A DNA stretch of 64,000 nucleotides, taken from positions 124,001 to 188,000 of the forward strand of contig NZ_JBGAFX010000005.1 of assembly GCF_044227025.1 (NCBI RefSeq), read 5' to 3'. Below are positions 16,461-25,001 of the stretch, in pieces. This DNA is from Dokdonella_A sp044227025 (GTDB lineage Bacteria > Pseudomonadota > Gammaproteobacteria > Xanthomonadales > Rhodanobacteraceae). The notes beneath the pieces were generated by a model. The model was not told where the DNA came from and did not search any database. It was given only the letters and a program-made list of their open reading frames with translations. Within the stretch, counting starts at the first letter, position 1. The number at the start of each line of letters is the position of its first letter. The position numbers were made by a program, and so were the translations under genes.

Positions 16461-17780
16461 ATGCACCATCCACCACGCCTGCGCCTGCTCGCGCCCATCT
16501 GCCTGTCCCTGCTCGCCGTGGCCCCTGCATTTGGCGGCGAGGCGCCCTCCATCGATGTCGAAGAAGCCCGCGCCGCGATCGCGCAGGCGGAGCGGTTGTG
16601 CCGTCTCGATGATGGCCACCTGTGGGGCGTAAGCCTGTGCGGTCCGTTGCTGCTCGCCGATCCGGCGACGCATCGCGTGGTCGCCAGCGCTGCGGATGCC
16701 CACGGTGAGCTGCGCGCCGAGCATGGCGTGTACGTCGGGCGATTGCCCGACGCGGTGCAGGTCGCGAATACCGCGCTCGACTGGAACGGCGTGCAGTGGG
16801 TCGCCCTCAGCTGGCCACTGCCGCGCGAGCCGGAGGCACGCGCCCGACTGCTGATGCACGAGTCCTGGCATCGCATCCAGGGCGCGCTCGGATTGCCGCA
16901 GGCGAGTCCGACACCTGCGCATCTGGACAGCCTCGACGGTCGCATCCGCATGCGACTCGAATGGCGCGCACTGGCGGCTGCGCTGTCTCCTCGCGGCAAG
17001 GCGCTTCGGCAGCAGGCAATTGCCGATGCGCTGACCATTCGCGCGTGGCGAAGGCAGTTGGGCGGCACGGCTGCAGCCGATGAGCGCGCGCTCGAACTCA
17101 ATGAAGGGCTCGCCGAATACACCGGCTATCGGCTGGCCGGCGCCGACGCGTACGCGCGCGTGCGCGCCGACCTGCGCGCGGCAGAGCAGGGAGCGTCGTT
17201 CGTCCGCTCGTTCGCGTATCACTCCGGACCCGCGCTCGGGTTGCTGCTGGATGAGGCCGATGCGCATTGGCGCAGCAGGCTCGCTGCCTCCACCGACCTC
17301 GGAACATTGCTCGGCGAGGCGGAGTCGATCGTCATGCCAGCGGATCTGGAGGCCGCTGCGCAGAAGGTGTTGGCGCGCTATTCGGGTGGCGATCTGCGGG
17401 CGCAGGAACAGGCGCGTGACCGCGCGCAACGCGCGCTGCGTGCGCAATGGCAAGCCAAGCTGGTCGATGGACCGGTGCTGCTGCTGCCGTTTTCCGACAT
17501 GCACATCGGTTTCGATCCACGCAACCTCGTCGCGTTGCCGCCGCATGGCACCGTCTACCCGACGCTCCGCATCAGCGACCGCTGGGGCACGCTCAGCGTC
17601 GTGGATGGCGCGCTCATCGATGACAACTGGTCAGGTGTGCAGGTGCCGGCGCCGGCGCATGGTGGTGCATCGGCCCACCCGCAGGGCGACGGCTGGCAAC
17701 TGGACCTCGCGCATGGATGGACGCTGGTTCCGTCCGCGAAAAGCGGCGACTACACGTTGCGCATGGAAAAGGACCCTTGA
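16461..17780 (+). CDS. secreted putative zinc metallopeptidase (HExxH)
   Basis: A 439-residue protein with a signal peptide (RLRLLAPICLSLLAVAPAFG). I recognise no named family, but LLMHESWHRIQ (about residue 133) contains HExxH, and ELNEGLAEYTGY (about residue 213) provides a downstream Glu of the NEGxAEY type that serves as the third zinc ligand in gluzincins. The C-terminal 120 residues (LPFSDMHIGFDPRNLVALPP, then TVYPTLRISDRWGTLSVVDG) look like a beta-rich domain. It has about 80 residues between the two motifs, longer than in thermolysin. A periplasmic or secreted protease is inferred. Confidence 0.6.
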   Translation: MHHPPRLRLLAPICLSLLAVAPAFGGEAPSIDVEEARAAIAQAERLCRLDDGHLWGVSLCGPLLLADPATHRVVASAADAHGELRAEHGVYVGRLPDAVQVANTALDWNGVQWVALSWPLPREPEARARLLMHESWHRIQGALGLPQASPTPAHLDSLDGRIRMRLEWRALAAALSPRGKALRQQAIADALTIRAWRRQLGGTAAADERALELNEGLAEYTGYRLAGADAYARVRADLRAAEQGASFVRSFAYHSGPALGLLLDEADAHWRSRLAASTDLGTLLGEAESIVMPADLEAAAQKVLARYSGGDLRAQEQARDRAQRALRAQWQAKLVDGPVLLLPFSDMHIGFDPRNLVALPPHGTVYPTLRISDRWGTLSVVDGALIDDNWSGVQVPAPAHGGASAHPQGDGWQLDLAHGWTLVPSAKSGDYTLRMEKDP

Positions 17781-17869
17781 CGCAACGGAGGTCGATTTCA
17801 CTCGTTCGCGTTCGTCGCCATCGTTGTCGATGCGAAGATCGCATCGCCGCCACCAACGAGGAGCCGAGC

Positions 17870-18448
17870 ATGACCCGTATTTCCGTACCGTCCGCGCTGT
17901 GCATGGCGCTGCTTTCCGGCGCCGCCAGTGCAGCGCCGGTGAGCTACACGATCGATCCGTCCCACACCTATCCGAGCTTCGAGGCGGATCACATGGGCAT
18001 CTCGTACTGGCGCGGCAAGCTCAATGCGAGCGAGGGCAAGGTCGTGCTCGACAAGGTTGCCGGCAAGGGGAGCGTCGAGGTGACGATCAATCTCGCCAGC
18101 ATCGACTTCGGTCAGGACAAGCTCAACGAATGGGCGCGCGGCAAGGATTTGTTCGACACGACGAAGTACCCGAAGGCGACCTACAAGGGGCGTCTGGAGC
18201 AGTTCGCGAACGGCGTGCCGGCAAAACTCGTCGGCGAGTTGGACCTGCACGGCGTGACGCAGCCTCTGACGCTGACGATCGACCGCTTCAAGTGCATCCC
18301 GCACCCGCTGTACAAGCGCGAGCTGTGCGGTGCCGATGCGGTCGGCACGTTCGACCGCGCGAAGTTCGGACTCGATGCGGGCAAGGACTACGGCTTCGAC
18401 ATGTCGGTCGCGCTGCGCATCCAGGTCGAGGCCTTGCGCGACGAGTGA
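17870..18448 (+). CDS. YceI family periplasmic protein
   Basis: A 192-residue protein. The ATG at 17870 follows GAGGAG; the signal peptide is MTRISVPSALCMALLSGAAS with cleavage after AA. The mature chain has the YceI lipocalin-like signature: YTIDPSHTYPSFEADHMGIS, GKVVLDKVAGKGSVEVTINL, LFDTTKYPKATYKGRLEQF and LTLTIDRFKC. YceI proteins bind isoprenoid lipids such as polyisoprenol or ubiquinone chains in an eight-stranded barrel and are often induced by stress or high pH. The pair of cysteines in FKCIPHPLYKRELC probably forms a disulfide. Confidence 0.9.
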   Translation: MTRISVPSALCMALLSGAASAAPVSYTIDPSHTYPSFEADHMGISYWRGKLNASEGKVVLDKVAGKGSVEVTINLASIDFGQDKLNEWARGKDLFDTTKYPKATYKGRLEQFANGVPAKLVGELDLHGVTQPLTLTIDRFKCIPHPLYKRELCGADAVGTFDRAKFGLDAGKDYGFDMSVALRIQVEALRDE

Positions 18449-18462
18449 CGCGGGAGGCGAAT

Positions 18463-18613
18463 GGTTGGTGGATCCGTCGCTGCCGCATCAACCAACCCCG
18501 GTTCCGTTCGCACCGAGCGCAGGCCGCAGGCCGGAGTCGAAGTGTTCGTCGAGAGGGCGTTTCGCCTTCGCTCGCCGATGCGGGCTGCGCTCGACGCGAA
18601 CGGTTGGTGGATC
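18463..18613. repeat. intergenic region with repeated GGTTGGTGGATC
   Basis: The 200-bp gap between yceI and the next gene holds two direct copies of GGTTGGTGGATC (18463-18474 and 18602-18613), 139 bp apart. The first also forms an inverted repeat with AACCAACC (18490-18497). No coding potential is apparent between them. It may be a dispersed extragenic repeat unit. Confidence 0.4.
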
Positions 18614-18648
18614 AGGTCCGCATTGCCGCCTTGTCCGCCCTTGCACGC

Positions 18649-18867
18649 TCAGTCCGGCCCTTCATGCTTGTGCGCGATATCCGCGCCCATCATGTAATTC
18701 TCGATCAGCGCCTGATGGTCGGCGAAGATCGTGCCGAACGCAGCGGCGAACGCCTGCGATTCGAGCGCGTCTTCCGCATGCCCTGATACGTGTCCGACTG
18801 CGCGCGTCACCGCATCGGCGATGAGCGTGTGGTGGTGGGTGCCGGTGATCGGATGCGACGTGACCAT
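18649..18867 (-). CDS. small histidine-rich hypothetical protein
   Basis: A 72-residue protein with a strong GGGAGG site eight bases before its ATG. It carries nine or so His residues, including THHHTLIADAV and MMGADIAHKHEGPD, and predicted helices (FAAAFGTIFADHQALIENYM). There is no signal peptide or recognised family. Histidine clusters suggest metal binding, but this is only inference. It lies between yceI and pirin; its start is 78 bp from the pirin stop, so it may be the last gene of that transcript. Confidence 0.55.
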   Translation of the reverse strand: MVTSHPITGTHHHTLIADAVTRAVGHVSGHAEDALESQAFAAAFGTIFADHQALIENYMMGADIAHKHEGPD

Positions 18868-18945
18868 GCTGCCTCCCGCGGGTCGAGTGGATCGGACATC
18901 CCTCCTGCACGGCGGCTTCCTCGTGGGGCGAAGCCGCCGCGTGTT

Positions 18946-19812
18946 TCACGCCGCCATGGTGCCGAACCGGCCATCGTTGAAATCCGCGATGGCCTGGCGG
19001 ATCTGCGCATCGCTGTTCATTACGAATGGGCCGTAGCCGACGATCGGCTCATCAATCGGTTCGCCGGCCAGCACGAGCAGGGTCGCGTCGGTGTTCGCCT
19101 CGATCGCGATGTCGCTGCCGTCGCGGTCGAACTGCACCAGCTGCGCTTCGCGCGCAACGGTTTCGCCGTTGACCAGCAGCGTGCCATGCAACACGACGAG
19201 GGCGGCCGTATGTCCTTCGGGCAACGCGAATCGCGTGCTGCCACCCTGGTTCAGGCGCAGGTCCCACACGTCGATCGGGGTAAACGTGCGGGCAGGACCA
19301 CTCCGGCCGGCGTACTCGCCGGCGATGACGCGCAACCGCCCTGCGCCATCCTCGAGTGGCACCGAAGGGATCTGCGCATCGCGCAGGGTCTGGTAGGCCG
19401 CGTCGGCCATCTTGTCCTTCGCCGGCAGATTCACCCACAACTGCACCATCTCGAGCGTGCCGCCGTTGCGCGTGAACGCCTCGGAATGGAATTCCTCGTG
19501 CAGGATTCCGGAGGCCGCGGTCATCCATTGCACGTCGCCCGGACCGATGTGACCACCGGCGCCGGTCGAGTCGCGATGATCGACTTCGCCCTGGTAGACG
19601 ATCGTGACCGTCTCGAATCCGCGATGCGGGTGGACGCCGACGCCGCGCTTGTGGCTGGCTGGTTCGAAGCGGGCCGGTGCGGCGTAGTCGAGCAGCAGGA
19701 ACGGGCTGAGATGCTTGCCGAGGCTGTCGTAGGAAAACAGCGAGCGCACCGGGAAACCGTCACCGACCCAGTGCGGGCGTGGTGCGCTGTGGACGCCGAG
19801 AATCTTCTTCAT
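18946..19812 (-). CDS. pirin family protein
   Basis: A 288-residue bicupin protein. The ATG complementary to 19810-19812 follows GAGGGA. The N-terminal cupin carries the pirin metal motif GVHPHRGFETVTIVYQGEVD, then DVQWMTAASGILHEEF with His and Glu, so the four usual ligands (two His, His, Glu) are present. The C-terminal cupin ends GYGPFVMNSDAQIRQAIADF, typical of pirins such as YhhW. Bacterial pirins can have quercetinase activity or regulatory roles. It is divergent from a LysR-type gene, the usual arrangement in proteobacteria, and is likely its target. Confidence 0.9.
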   Translation of the reverse strand: MKKILGVHSAPRPHWVGDGFPVRSLFSYDSLGKHLSPFLLLDYAAPARFEPASHKRGVGVHPHRGFETVTIVYQGEVDHRDSTGAGGHIGPGDVQWMTAASGILHEEFHSEAFTRNGGTLEMVQLWVNLPAKDKMADAAYQTLRDAQIPSVPLEDGAGRLRVIAGEYAGRSGPARTFTPIDVWDLRLNQGGSTRFALPEGHTAALVVLHGTLLVNGETVAREAQLVQFDRDGSDIAIEANTDATLLVLAGEPIDEPIVGYGPFVMNSDAQIRQAIADFNDGRFGTMAA

Positions 19813-19911
19813 GAGTGCTTTCCCTCGTGACCGGGCGGATCGCCCCGTCGGACTGGCAATCAAGATATCTTCGGGACGATGGCGCCGCTAGACCGCGCAA
19901 TCTATCCTCAG

Positions 19912-19929
19912 TGTCCTGTTGGCAGGACA
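19912..19929. promoter_or_regulatory. perfect palindrome in the pirin-lysR intergenic region (putative LysR operator)
   Basis: TGTCCTG-TTGG-CAGGACA is a perfect 7-bp inverted repeat with a 4-bp spacer. It ends 11 bp before the lysR-type ATG (19941) and lies in the 128-bp region shared with the divergent pirin promoter. Position and symmetry fit autoregulation by the adjacent LysR protein, although LysR boxes usually keep T-N11-A; here the outer T and A are 16 bases apart. Confidence 0.5.
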
Positions 19930-19940
19930 ATGGCCGGCAA

Positions 19941-20846
19941 ATGCAGGACCTGAACGACCTCTACTACTTCGCCCAGGTGGTCGATCGCGGCGGCTTCGCG
20001 CCGGCTGGGCGAGCGCTCGGCATTCCCAAGTCCAAGCTCAGCCGGCGCATCGCCGCGCTCGAGGATCGACTCGGCGTCCGCCTGATCCAGCGCTCTACGC
20101 GCTATTTCTCGGTTACCGAGATCGGCCAGACATTCCACGCGCACTGCAAGGCGATGCTGGTCGAGGCGGAAGCGGCCGAGGAAGCGATCGAACTCACCCG
20201 CTCGGAGCCGCGCGGCGTCGTGCGCATGACCTGCCCGGTTGCCTTGCTCGACATGCAGGTCGGTCGCATGGTCGCGGACTTCATGATTGCCTACCCGCGC
20301 GTCGAGGTGCATCTGGAGTCGACCAACCGGCGCGTCGATGTCGTCGGCGAAGGCATCGACCTTGCGGTGCGCGTGCGACCGCCGCCGCTGCAGGACACCG
20401 ATCTCGTCATGCGCGTGCTCGGCGAGCGCAGCCAGTGCCTGGTCGCCAGCGCGGACCTGCTTGCGCGCCACGGCAAACCGGTCGTGCCGGCTGACCTGCT
20501 GCATCTGCCAAGCATGGATCTGGGCGTTCCGCAGAGCGAGCACGTGTGGAACCTGCAGGGGCCCGACGGTGCGCAGGCGGCGATCCATCATCGCCCGCGC
20601 CTGGTCACGCGCAGCATGAGCGCGTTGCGAACGGCGGCGGAAGCCGGCGTCGGTGTCGTGCAGCTGCCATCCATGCTGCTGCGCGAGGAGTTCGCGCGCG
20701 GCGCGCTCGTGCGCGTGATCGAGGAATGGACGCCGCGGGCGGAAATCGTGCATGTCGTGTTCGCCTCGCGCCGCGGGCTGTTGCCGTCGGTGCGGGCGCT
20801 GCTCGATTTCCTGGCCGAGCGCTTCGCGGCATCGACCGGGGACTGA
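19941..20846 (+). CDS. LysR family transcriptional regulator
   Basis: A 301-residue regulator. The winged helix-turn-helix is residues about 1-60 (DLYYFAQVVDRGGFAPAGRA, LGIPKSKLSRRIAALEDRLG), followed by the linker helix and a periplasmic-binding-protein-like effector domain (LESTNRRVDVVGEGIDLAVR, the CrgA/AphB-like branch). The divergent gene encodes a pirin, a frequent LysR partner. Translation likely begins at the ATG at 19941; earlier in-frame codons would run through the palindrome. The effector is unknown but may be an oxidative or electrophilic signal. Confidence 0.9.
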   Translation: MQDLNDLYYFAQVVDRGGFAPAGRALGIPKSKLSRRIAALEDRLGVRLIQRSTRYFSVTEIGQTFHAHCKAMLVEAEAAEEAIELTRSEPRGVVRMTCPVALLDMQVGRMVADFMIAYPRVEVHLESTNRRVDVVGEGIDLAVRVRPPPLQDTDLVMRVLGERSQCLVASADLLARHGKPVVPADLLHLPSMDLGVPQSEHVWNLQGPDGAQAAIHHRPRLVTRSMSALRTAAEAGVGVVQLPSMLLREEFARGALVRVIEEWTPRAEIVHVVFASRRGLLPSVRALLDFLAERFAASTGD

Positions 20847-20847
20847 C

Positions 20848-21960
20848 ATGTGCGAACAAGCACCTGCCGGCAGGCGCGTGATGCTGACCGAGATCCTCGC
20901 CCAGGTCTCGGCCGACGCGTTGCAGGGGGAAACGCTGGAAGAAGTCCTGCAGCGCATCGTCGATTGCGTCGCGCGCCGTTTGCCGGTGGCGATCGCGAGC
21001 ATCATCCTGCTGAACGAGGAAGGCACCCACTTCGTGCAGGAAGTCTGGTCCGGCAAGCTCGACCTGCAACTGCCGTTCGGCATGCCGTGGCCGATCGAAG
21101 TCGGAGCCGCCGGGCGCTGCGTGCGCACCGGCGAGGTGCAGTTGATCGCCGATGTCGCGCACGACCCGGACTACGTGCCGGGCAATGAAACCGTGCAGTC
21201 CGAGTACATCGTGCCGATCCGCCATCGCACGCGCCTGCATGGCGTACTGAACCTGGAGAGCACGCACGCCGATTTCTTCACGCCGGAAGTGCGCGCGATG
21301 TTTGACGCGGTCGCGTTGCAGATCGCCGGCACGATCCACCTCGCGCGCGTCGTGCGTGAACTGGAAGTCGCCAATCGCAAGCTCGAACAGTTGTCGATGA
21401 GCGACGGCCTCACCGGCATCGCCAACCGGCGCTGCTTCGACCTGCGCATGGTCGAGGAATGGCAGCGGCATGTTCGCGACGGCCGTTCGCTCGCGCTGCT
21501 GCTGGTGGACGTCGATTGTTTCAAGGCGCTCAACGATGCGCGCGGCCACCTGCACGGCGACGAATGCCTGCGCGAACTCGCGCGCCTGTGCACGCGTGTT
21601 GCGGAGGGCCATTGCGAACTGGTTGCGCGGTACGGCGGCGAAGAGATCGCCCTGCTGCTGGTCGATGGCGATCTGCGTGCGGCGCGTCGCCTCGGCGAGC
21701 GCCTGCGTCGGCGCGTCGAGGCGCTGGCGATGGCGCATCCGGCTTCGAGTGTTGGCCCGCACGTCACGGTCAGTGTCGGCGCGAGTGCGCTGCGCCCGCA
21801 GGCGGCGCAAACCCCGGAGTCGTTGATCGACACCGCGGATCGCGCCCTGTATGCGGCAAAGGCGCGTGGACGCAATCGCGTCGTTGCACGCGTGGTGCCG
21901 TCGCCGTCGGGATCTGCCGGTCCGCCAGCGGCCGAGGCGGCCCACCCCGGAAGCGACTGA
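20848..21960 (+). CDS. GAF-GGDEF diguanylate cyclase
   Basis: A 370-residue soluble protein 1 bp after the lysR stop, so probably in the same transcript. Residues about 12-165 form a GAF domain (LQRIVDCVARRLPVAIASII, VGAAGRCVRTGEVQLIADVA). A coiled linker leads to the GGDEF domain (SDGLTGIANRRCFDLRMVEE, LALLLVDVDCFKALNDARGH, ARYGGEEIALLLVDGDL). The active-site loop is GGEEI rather than GGEEF; the Gly-Gly-Glu-Glu core is intact, so c-di-GMP synthesis is expected. No RxxD inhibitory site is evident before the loop. Confidence 0.9.
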   Translation: MCEQAPAGRRVMLTEILAQVSADALQGETLEEVLQRIVDCVARRLPVAIASIILLNEEGTHFVQEVWSGKLDLQLPFGMPWPIEVGAAGRCVRTGEVQLIADVAHDPDYVPGNETVQSEYIVPIRHRTRLHGVLNLESTHADFFTPEVRAMFDAVALQIAGTIHLARVVRELEVANRKLEQLSMSDGLTGIANRRCFDLRMVEEWQRHVRDGRSLALLLVDVDCFKALNDARGHLHGDECLRELARLCTRVAEGHCELVARYGGEEIALLLVDGDLRAARRLGERLRRRVEALAMAHPASSVGPHVTVSVGASALRPQAAQTPESLIDTADRALYAAKARGRNRVVARVVPSPSGSAGPPAAEAAHPGSD

Positions 21961-22050
21961 CGCCCCTGGCCGCGTCGCGCGAAAGCGCAGGGGCGCGACC
22001 GCGCCTGCGGCGCCGAAATCTAGGCTGACAGCACGCCATGCGGTCTTGCA

Positions 22051-22072
22051 ACTTCGCGGAACTTCGTTCCGC
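22051..22072. repeat. dispersed palindromic element, copy 1
   Basis: Contains the hairpin GCGGAAC-TTC-GTTCCGC (22056-22072). The 22-bp block occurs identically at 27023-27044. Both copies lie between genes, here downstream of the GAF-GGDEF gene and convergent with the 22148-22783 gene. Confidence 0.6.
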
Positions 22073-22147
22073 GGCGCTTGGCACCAACAGCTTCGCGAGC
22101 GGCCCTGAATCCCCGGAATGGCTTGAGGGTGCTCGTGGCACAACGCA

Positions 22148-22783
22148 TTAGGCGCTCGCGCCAGCCTGGCGCAGCAGGCGTTCGACGCGGTGCGGCCGCG
22201 CGGTCGCCGCGATGTCGTGCGGTGTCGTGTTCTTGGTGCTGACGCCCGGCGCGAACTCGATGCCGATGCTCGCATAGCAATGTTGCACGAAGGCCGAGCA
22301 GTACAACGACCCTTCGCGCGCGAGCAGGTTCTCGCGCGTGCGCAGGTCCGGGCGCGCGAGCGCCAACAGCGTGCCGACGATCTCGCGCAGGGAATAGCGC
22401 GTTGCATCCGCCAGCAGGTCGAGAGCCGTCGCCAGCACGCGCGCCGATTGGCTCGCATCGAGGCCGAAGTCGAGTACCGCGAGGTTCGGCCAAGCCGCCT
22501 CGTCGAAATACTTGGCGAGGCGATTTTCCTGTGCGCCGAGGCGGACCTGCTTGTGGCGCACGTCGAGATCCGACTCGAGCACCCACCAATGGCCGTCACT
22601 GCGTTGCTCGCCGATCAGGAACGCGTGCGACCATGCGCTGCCGGCGGCATCCGCGGTGAGCGCGCGTTGCGCCTTGCGGATCGAGCGGTCGATCGGATGA
22701 CTGCCGCCCGCGAGCCCGATGCGCGCGGGCGCGGCGTGCGCAAGCAGGAAGTCGCGATTGGCGGGCAGGGTAGTCGTCGGCAT
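22148..22783 (-). CDS. NlpC/P60-superfamily (YiiX/permuted papain-like) protein
   Basis: A 211-residue protein. The motifs AWSHAFLIGEQRSDGHWWVLE near residue 50 and SLYCSAFVQHCYASIGIEF near residue 160 correspond to the His and Cys of circularly permuted papain-like amidases of the YaeF/YiiX group, in which the His precedes the Cys. No signal peptide is visible. Likely activity is amidase or thioesterase, with the substrate unknown. The C-terminus (TTPHDIAATARPHRVERLLR) is basic. Confidence 0.6.
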   Translation of the reverse strand: MPTTTLPANRDFLLAHAAPARIGLAGGSHPIDRSIRKAQRALTADAAGSAWSHAFLIGEQRSDGHWWVLESDLDVRHKQVRLGAQENRLAKYFDEAAWPNLAVLDFGLDASQSARVLATALDLLADATRYSLREIVGTLLALARPDLRTRENLLAREGSLYCSAFVQHCYASIGIEFAPGVSTKNTTPHDIAATARPHRVERLLRQAGASA

Positions 22784-22898
22784 GGTGTGGTCGCTGCGGG
22801 TCTGTCCCGATTGTAGGCAAGTCCATGGTCAAGGGTCGCTGCCCGCGGGCGGGAACGCTATCCTTGCGCTTCGTGCAGCCGCCCCTGTGACCCCGACG

Positions 22899-23153
22899 AT
22901 GACCGATACCCTGCCTGATCGCCTCTGCGTCAACCCGAAGAGTCCCCACTACGACGAAGCGCTGCTCACGCGCGGCGTCGGCATCCGCTTCAACGGCAAG
23001 CAGCGCACCGACGTCGAGGAATACTGCGTCAGTGAAGGCTGGATCCGCGTGCCGGCCGGGCGTGCGCGTGATCGCCGCGGCGATCCGATCACGATCAAGC
23101 TGAAAGGCGAAGTGGTGCCGTTCCTGTTCGATGGGCAGGAGGCGGCGCCGTGA
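22899..23153 (+). CDS. DUF3297 family protein
   Basis: An 84-residue protein beginning TDTLPDRLCVNPKSPHYDEA and containing RGVGIRFNGKQRTDVEEYCV and PITIKLKGEVVPFL, all typical of DUF3297, a small proteobacterial family, in some cases annotated as a glutathione-peroxidase-associated or stress protein without firm evidence. Its stop overlaps the GTG start of the YciI gene in GTGA (23150-23153), so the two are translationally coupled. Confidence 0.85.
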   Translation: MTDTLPDRLCVNPKSPHYDEALLTRGVGIRFNGKQRTDVEEYCVSEGWIRVPAGRARDRRGDPITIKLKGEVVPFLFDGQEAAP

Positions 23154-23524
23154 AGTTCCTGATGCTCGTGTACACCGACGATGCCCTGCTCGAAGCACTG
23201 CCCGACGGCGAGTTCGATCGCCTTATGCACGGGTGCATCAGCCACGCCGACGAGCTCAAGGACGAGGGCAAGCTGATCGAGTCGCAGCAACTCGAAGCCG
23301 CCTCTACCGCGAAGTCGCTGCGCATCCGCAACGGTCGGGCAAGCGTCGTCGACGGTCCGTTCGCCGAGACCAAGGAAATGCTCGGCGGCTTCAACCTGAT
23401 CGAAGCGGCCGACATGGACGAGGCACTACGCATCGCGGCCGAGTTTCCATGGGCGAAGTACGGTTGTCTCGAACTGCGCCCGGTGCGCGATTTCGCCAAG
23501 GTGCGAGCGCGCGTCGGCGCCTGA
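23150..23524 (+). CDS. YciI/DGPF domain protein
   Basis: A 124-residue protein starting at GTG, overlapping the preceding stop by four bases. It has the YCII fold signature MKFLMLVYTDD, then ASVVDGPFAETKEMLGGFNL (the DGPF motif) and CLELRPVRDF at the end. Such proteins are dimeric ferredoxin-like folds that often sit near sigma factors of the ECF41/42 type; none is visible here. Enzyme activity is unproven for this subgroup. Confidence 0.9.
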   Translation: MKFLMLVYTDDALLEALPDGEFDRLMHGCISHADELKDEGKLIESQQLEAASTAKSLRIRNGRASVVDGPFAETKEMLGGFNLIEAADMDEALRIAAEFPWAKYGCLELRPVRDFAKVRARVGA

Positions 23525-23548
23525 GGCGGAGCCCTCGGCCGACAGCCC

Positions 23549-24934
23549 TCAAACCTCTCGCACCATGCCCGCCTGCGATAGCGTCACCTCGCACCGGTAG
23601 CGTCGGCGCAACTCGTCGGCGAGTGTCGCGCGCGCAGGTTCTTCCCCGTGCACGAGCACGACGGGTGGATGCGCGGGACCTGCGCCATACCAGTCGAGCA
23701 ATCCCTGCTGGTCCGCATGGGCGGAGAGCCCGCCGACCGTGTGGATCTGCGCGCGGACAGGAATCTCCTGGCCCAACATGCGCACGCGCGGCACACGATT
23801 CACGAGCAGTCGGCCGAGCGTTCCCTGCGCCTGGTAGCCGACGAAGACCACATGGCAGCGTTGGTTGGCGAGGTTGTTGGCGAGGTGGTGGCGCACGCGA
23901 CCGCCGTTCGCCATGCCCGAGCCGGCGATGATGATCGCGCCGCCGTGCAGGCGGTTGATCGCCTTGCTTTCCTCCACGCTTTCGCTGATGTGCAGGTTCG
24001 GCAGCTCGAATGGCTTGACGCGTCCGCGCCAGACGCGCGCCGCTTCGGCGTCGAACAATTCCGTGTGGCGGTCGTAGACACCCATCACCTTGGCTGCCAT
24101 CGGGCTGTCGAGGAAGATCCGCCACGACGCAAGCTGCCAGGTATCGAAGTGCGCGGCGCACCAGTACAGCAATTCCTGGCTGCGTCCAACCGCGAACGCG
24201 GGGATGATCACGTTGCCGCCGTCGGCCTTCGCCTGCTCGAAGATCGAGCCGAGCTCGGCCACCGTTGCCTGGCGCTCCTTGTGGTTGCGGTCGCCGTAGG
24301 TCGATTCCATCAGGATCAGGTCGGCTCGCGGTGGCGGTGACGGATCGCGCAGGATCGGCGTGCCGCGCATGCCGATATCGCCGGAGAACAGGAGCGTGCG
24401 TGGCGACGCGCCGTCTTCGCGCAGTTCGACCATGCACGAGCCGAGGATGTGCCCGGCATCATGCAGGCGCACGCTGACGCCGGGCAGGAGCGTGTGCGCC
24501 TCGTTGTACGACAGCGGGCGCAAGCGCTTGCGCGTCGCCTCGACATCCTCGCGCGTGTAGAGCGGTTCGACGTCCGGCTCGTGGTCGGCGCGATCGCGGT
24601 TGCTGCGCTCGGCGGCCTGCTCCGCGAGCGAGGCGGCGTCGAGCAGCATGATCGGCAGCAGATCGCAGGTTGCCGCGTGCGCGAAGATCGGCCCGCGGAA
24701 GCCGCGCTTGACCAGCAACGGCACGCGCCCGACATGATCGATGTGCGCGTGGCTGAGCACGAGCACGTCGATCATCGCCGGGTCGAATCCGAACGGTTCG
24801 AGATTGCGCGCCTCGGCTTCGCGGCCGCCCTGGATCATCCCGCAGTCGAGCAGGATGCGCTTGCCGGCGACTTCGACCAGGTGGCAGGAGCCCGTGACTT
24901 CGCCGCCGGCCGCGCCGTGGAACTCGATCCGCAT
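23549..24934 (-). CDS. MBL-fold beta-CASP RNA-processing nuclease-like protein
   Basis: A 461-residue protein. Zinc-ligand motifs are clear: LVLSHAHIDHVGRVPLLV (HxHxDH), DAGHILGS, LLFSGDIG, and the beta-CASP motifs ESTYGDRNH, IIPAFAVGRSQELLY, IAGSGMANGGRVRHHL and GGLSAHADQQGLL. This layout (metallo-beta-lactamase, beta-CASP, RNA-specificity domain) is that of the YSH1/RNase-J-related exonucleases in bacteria. Cytosolic RNA processing is expected. It diverges from the small PF09791-type gene. Confidence 0.9.
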   Translation of the reverse strand: MRIEFHGAAGGEVTGSCHLVEVAGKRILLDCGMIQGGREAEARNLEPFGFDPAMIDVLVLSHAHIDHVGRVPLLVKRGFRGPIFAHAATCDLLPIMLLDAASLAEQAAERSNRDRADHEPDVEPLYTREDVEATRKRLRPLSYNEAHTLLPGVSVRLHDAGHILGSCMVELREDGASPRTLLFSGDIGMRGTPILRDPSPPPRADLILMESTYGDRNHKERQATVAELGSIFEQAKADGGNVIIPAFAVGRSQELLYWCAAHFDTWQLASWRIFLDSPMAAKVMGVYDRHTELFDAEAARVWRGRVKPFELPNLHISESVEESKAINRLHGGAIIIAGSGMANGGRVRHHLANNLANQRCHVVFVGYQAQGTLGRLLVNRVPRVRMLGQEIPVRAQIHTVGGLSAHADQQGLLDWYGAGPAHPPVVLVHGEEPARATLADELRRRYRCEVTLSQAGMVREV

Positions 24935-25001
24935 CGCAAGACTCCATGGGATGAAGCGTGCGACGTTACCATGACCCGACCGTGCCGCAGGGCAGCGTTC
25001 G

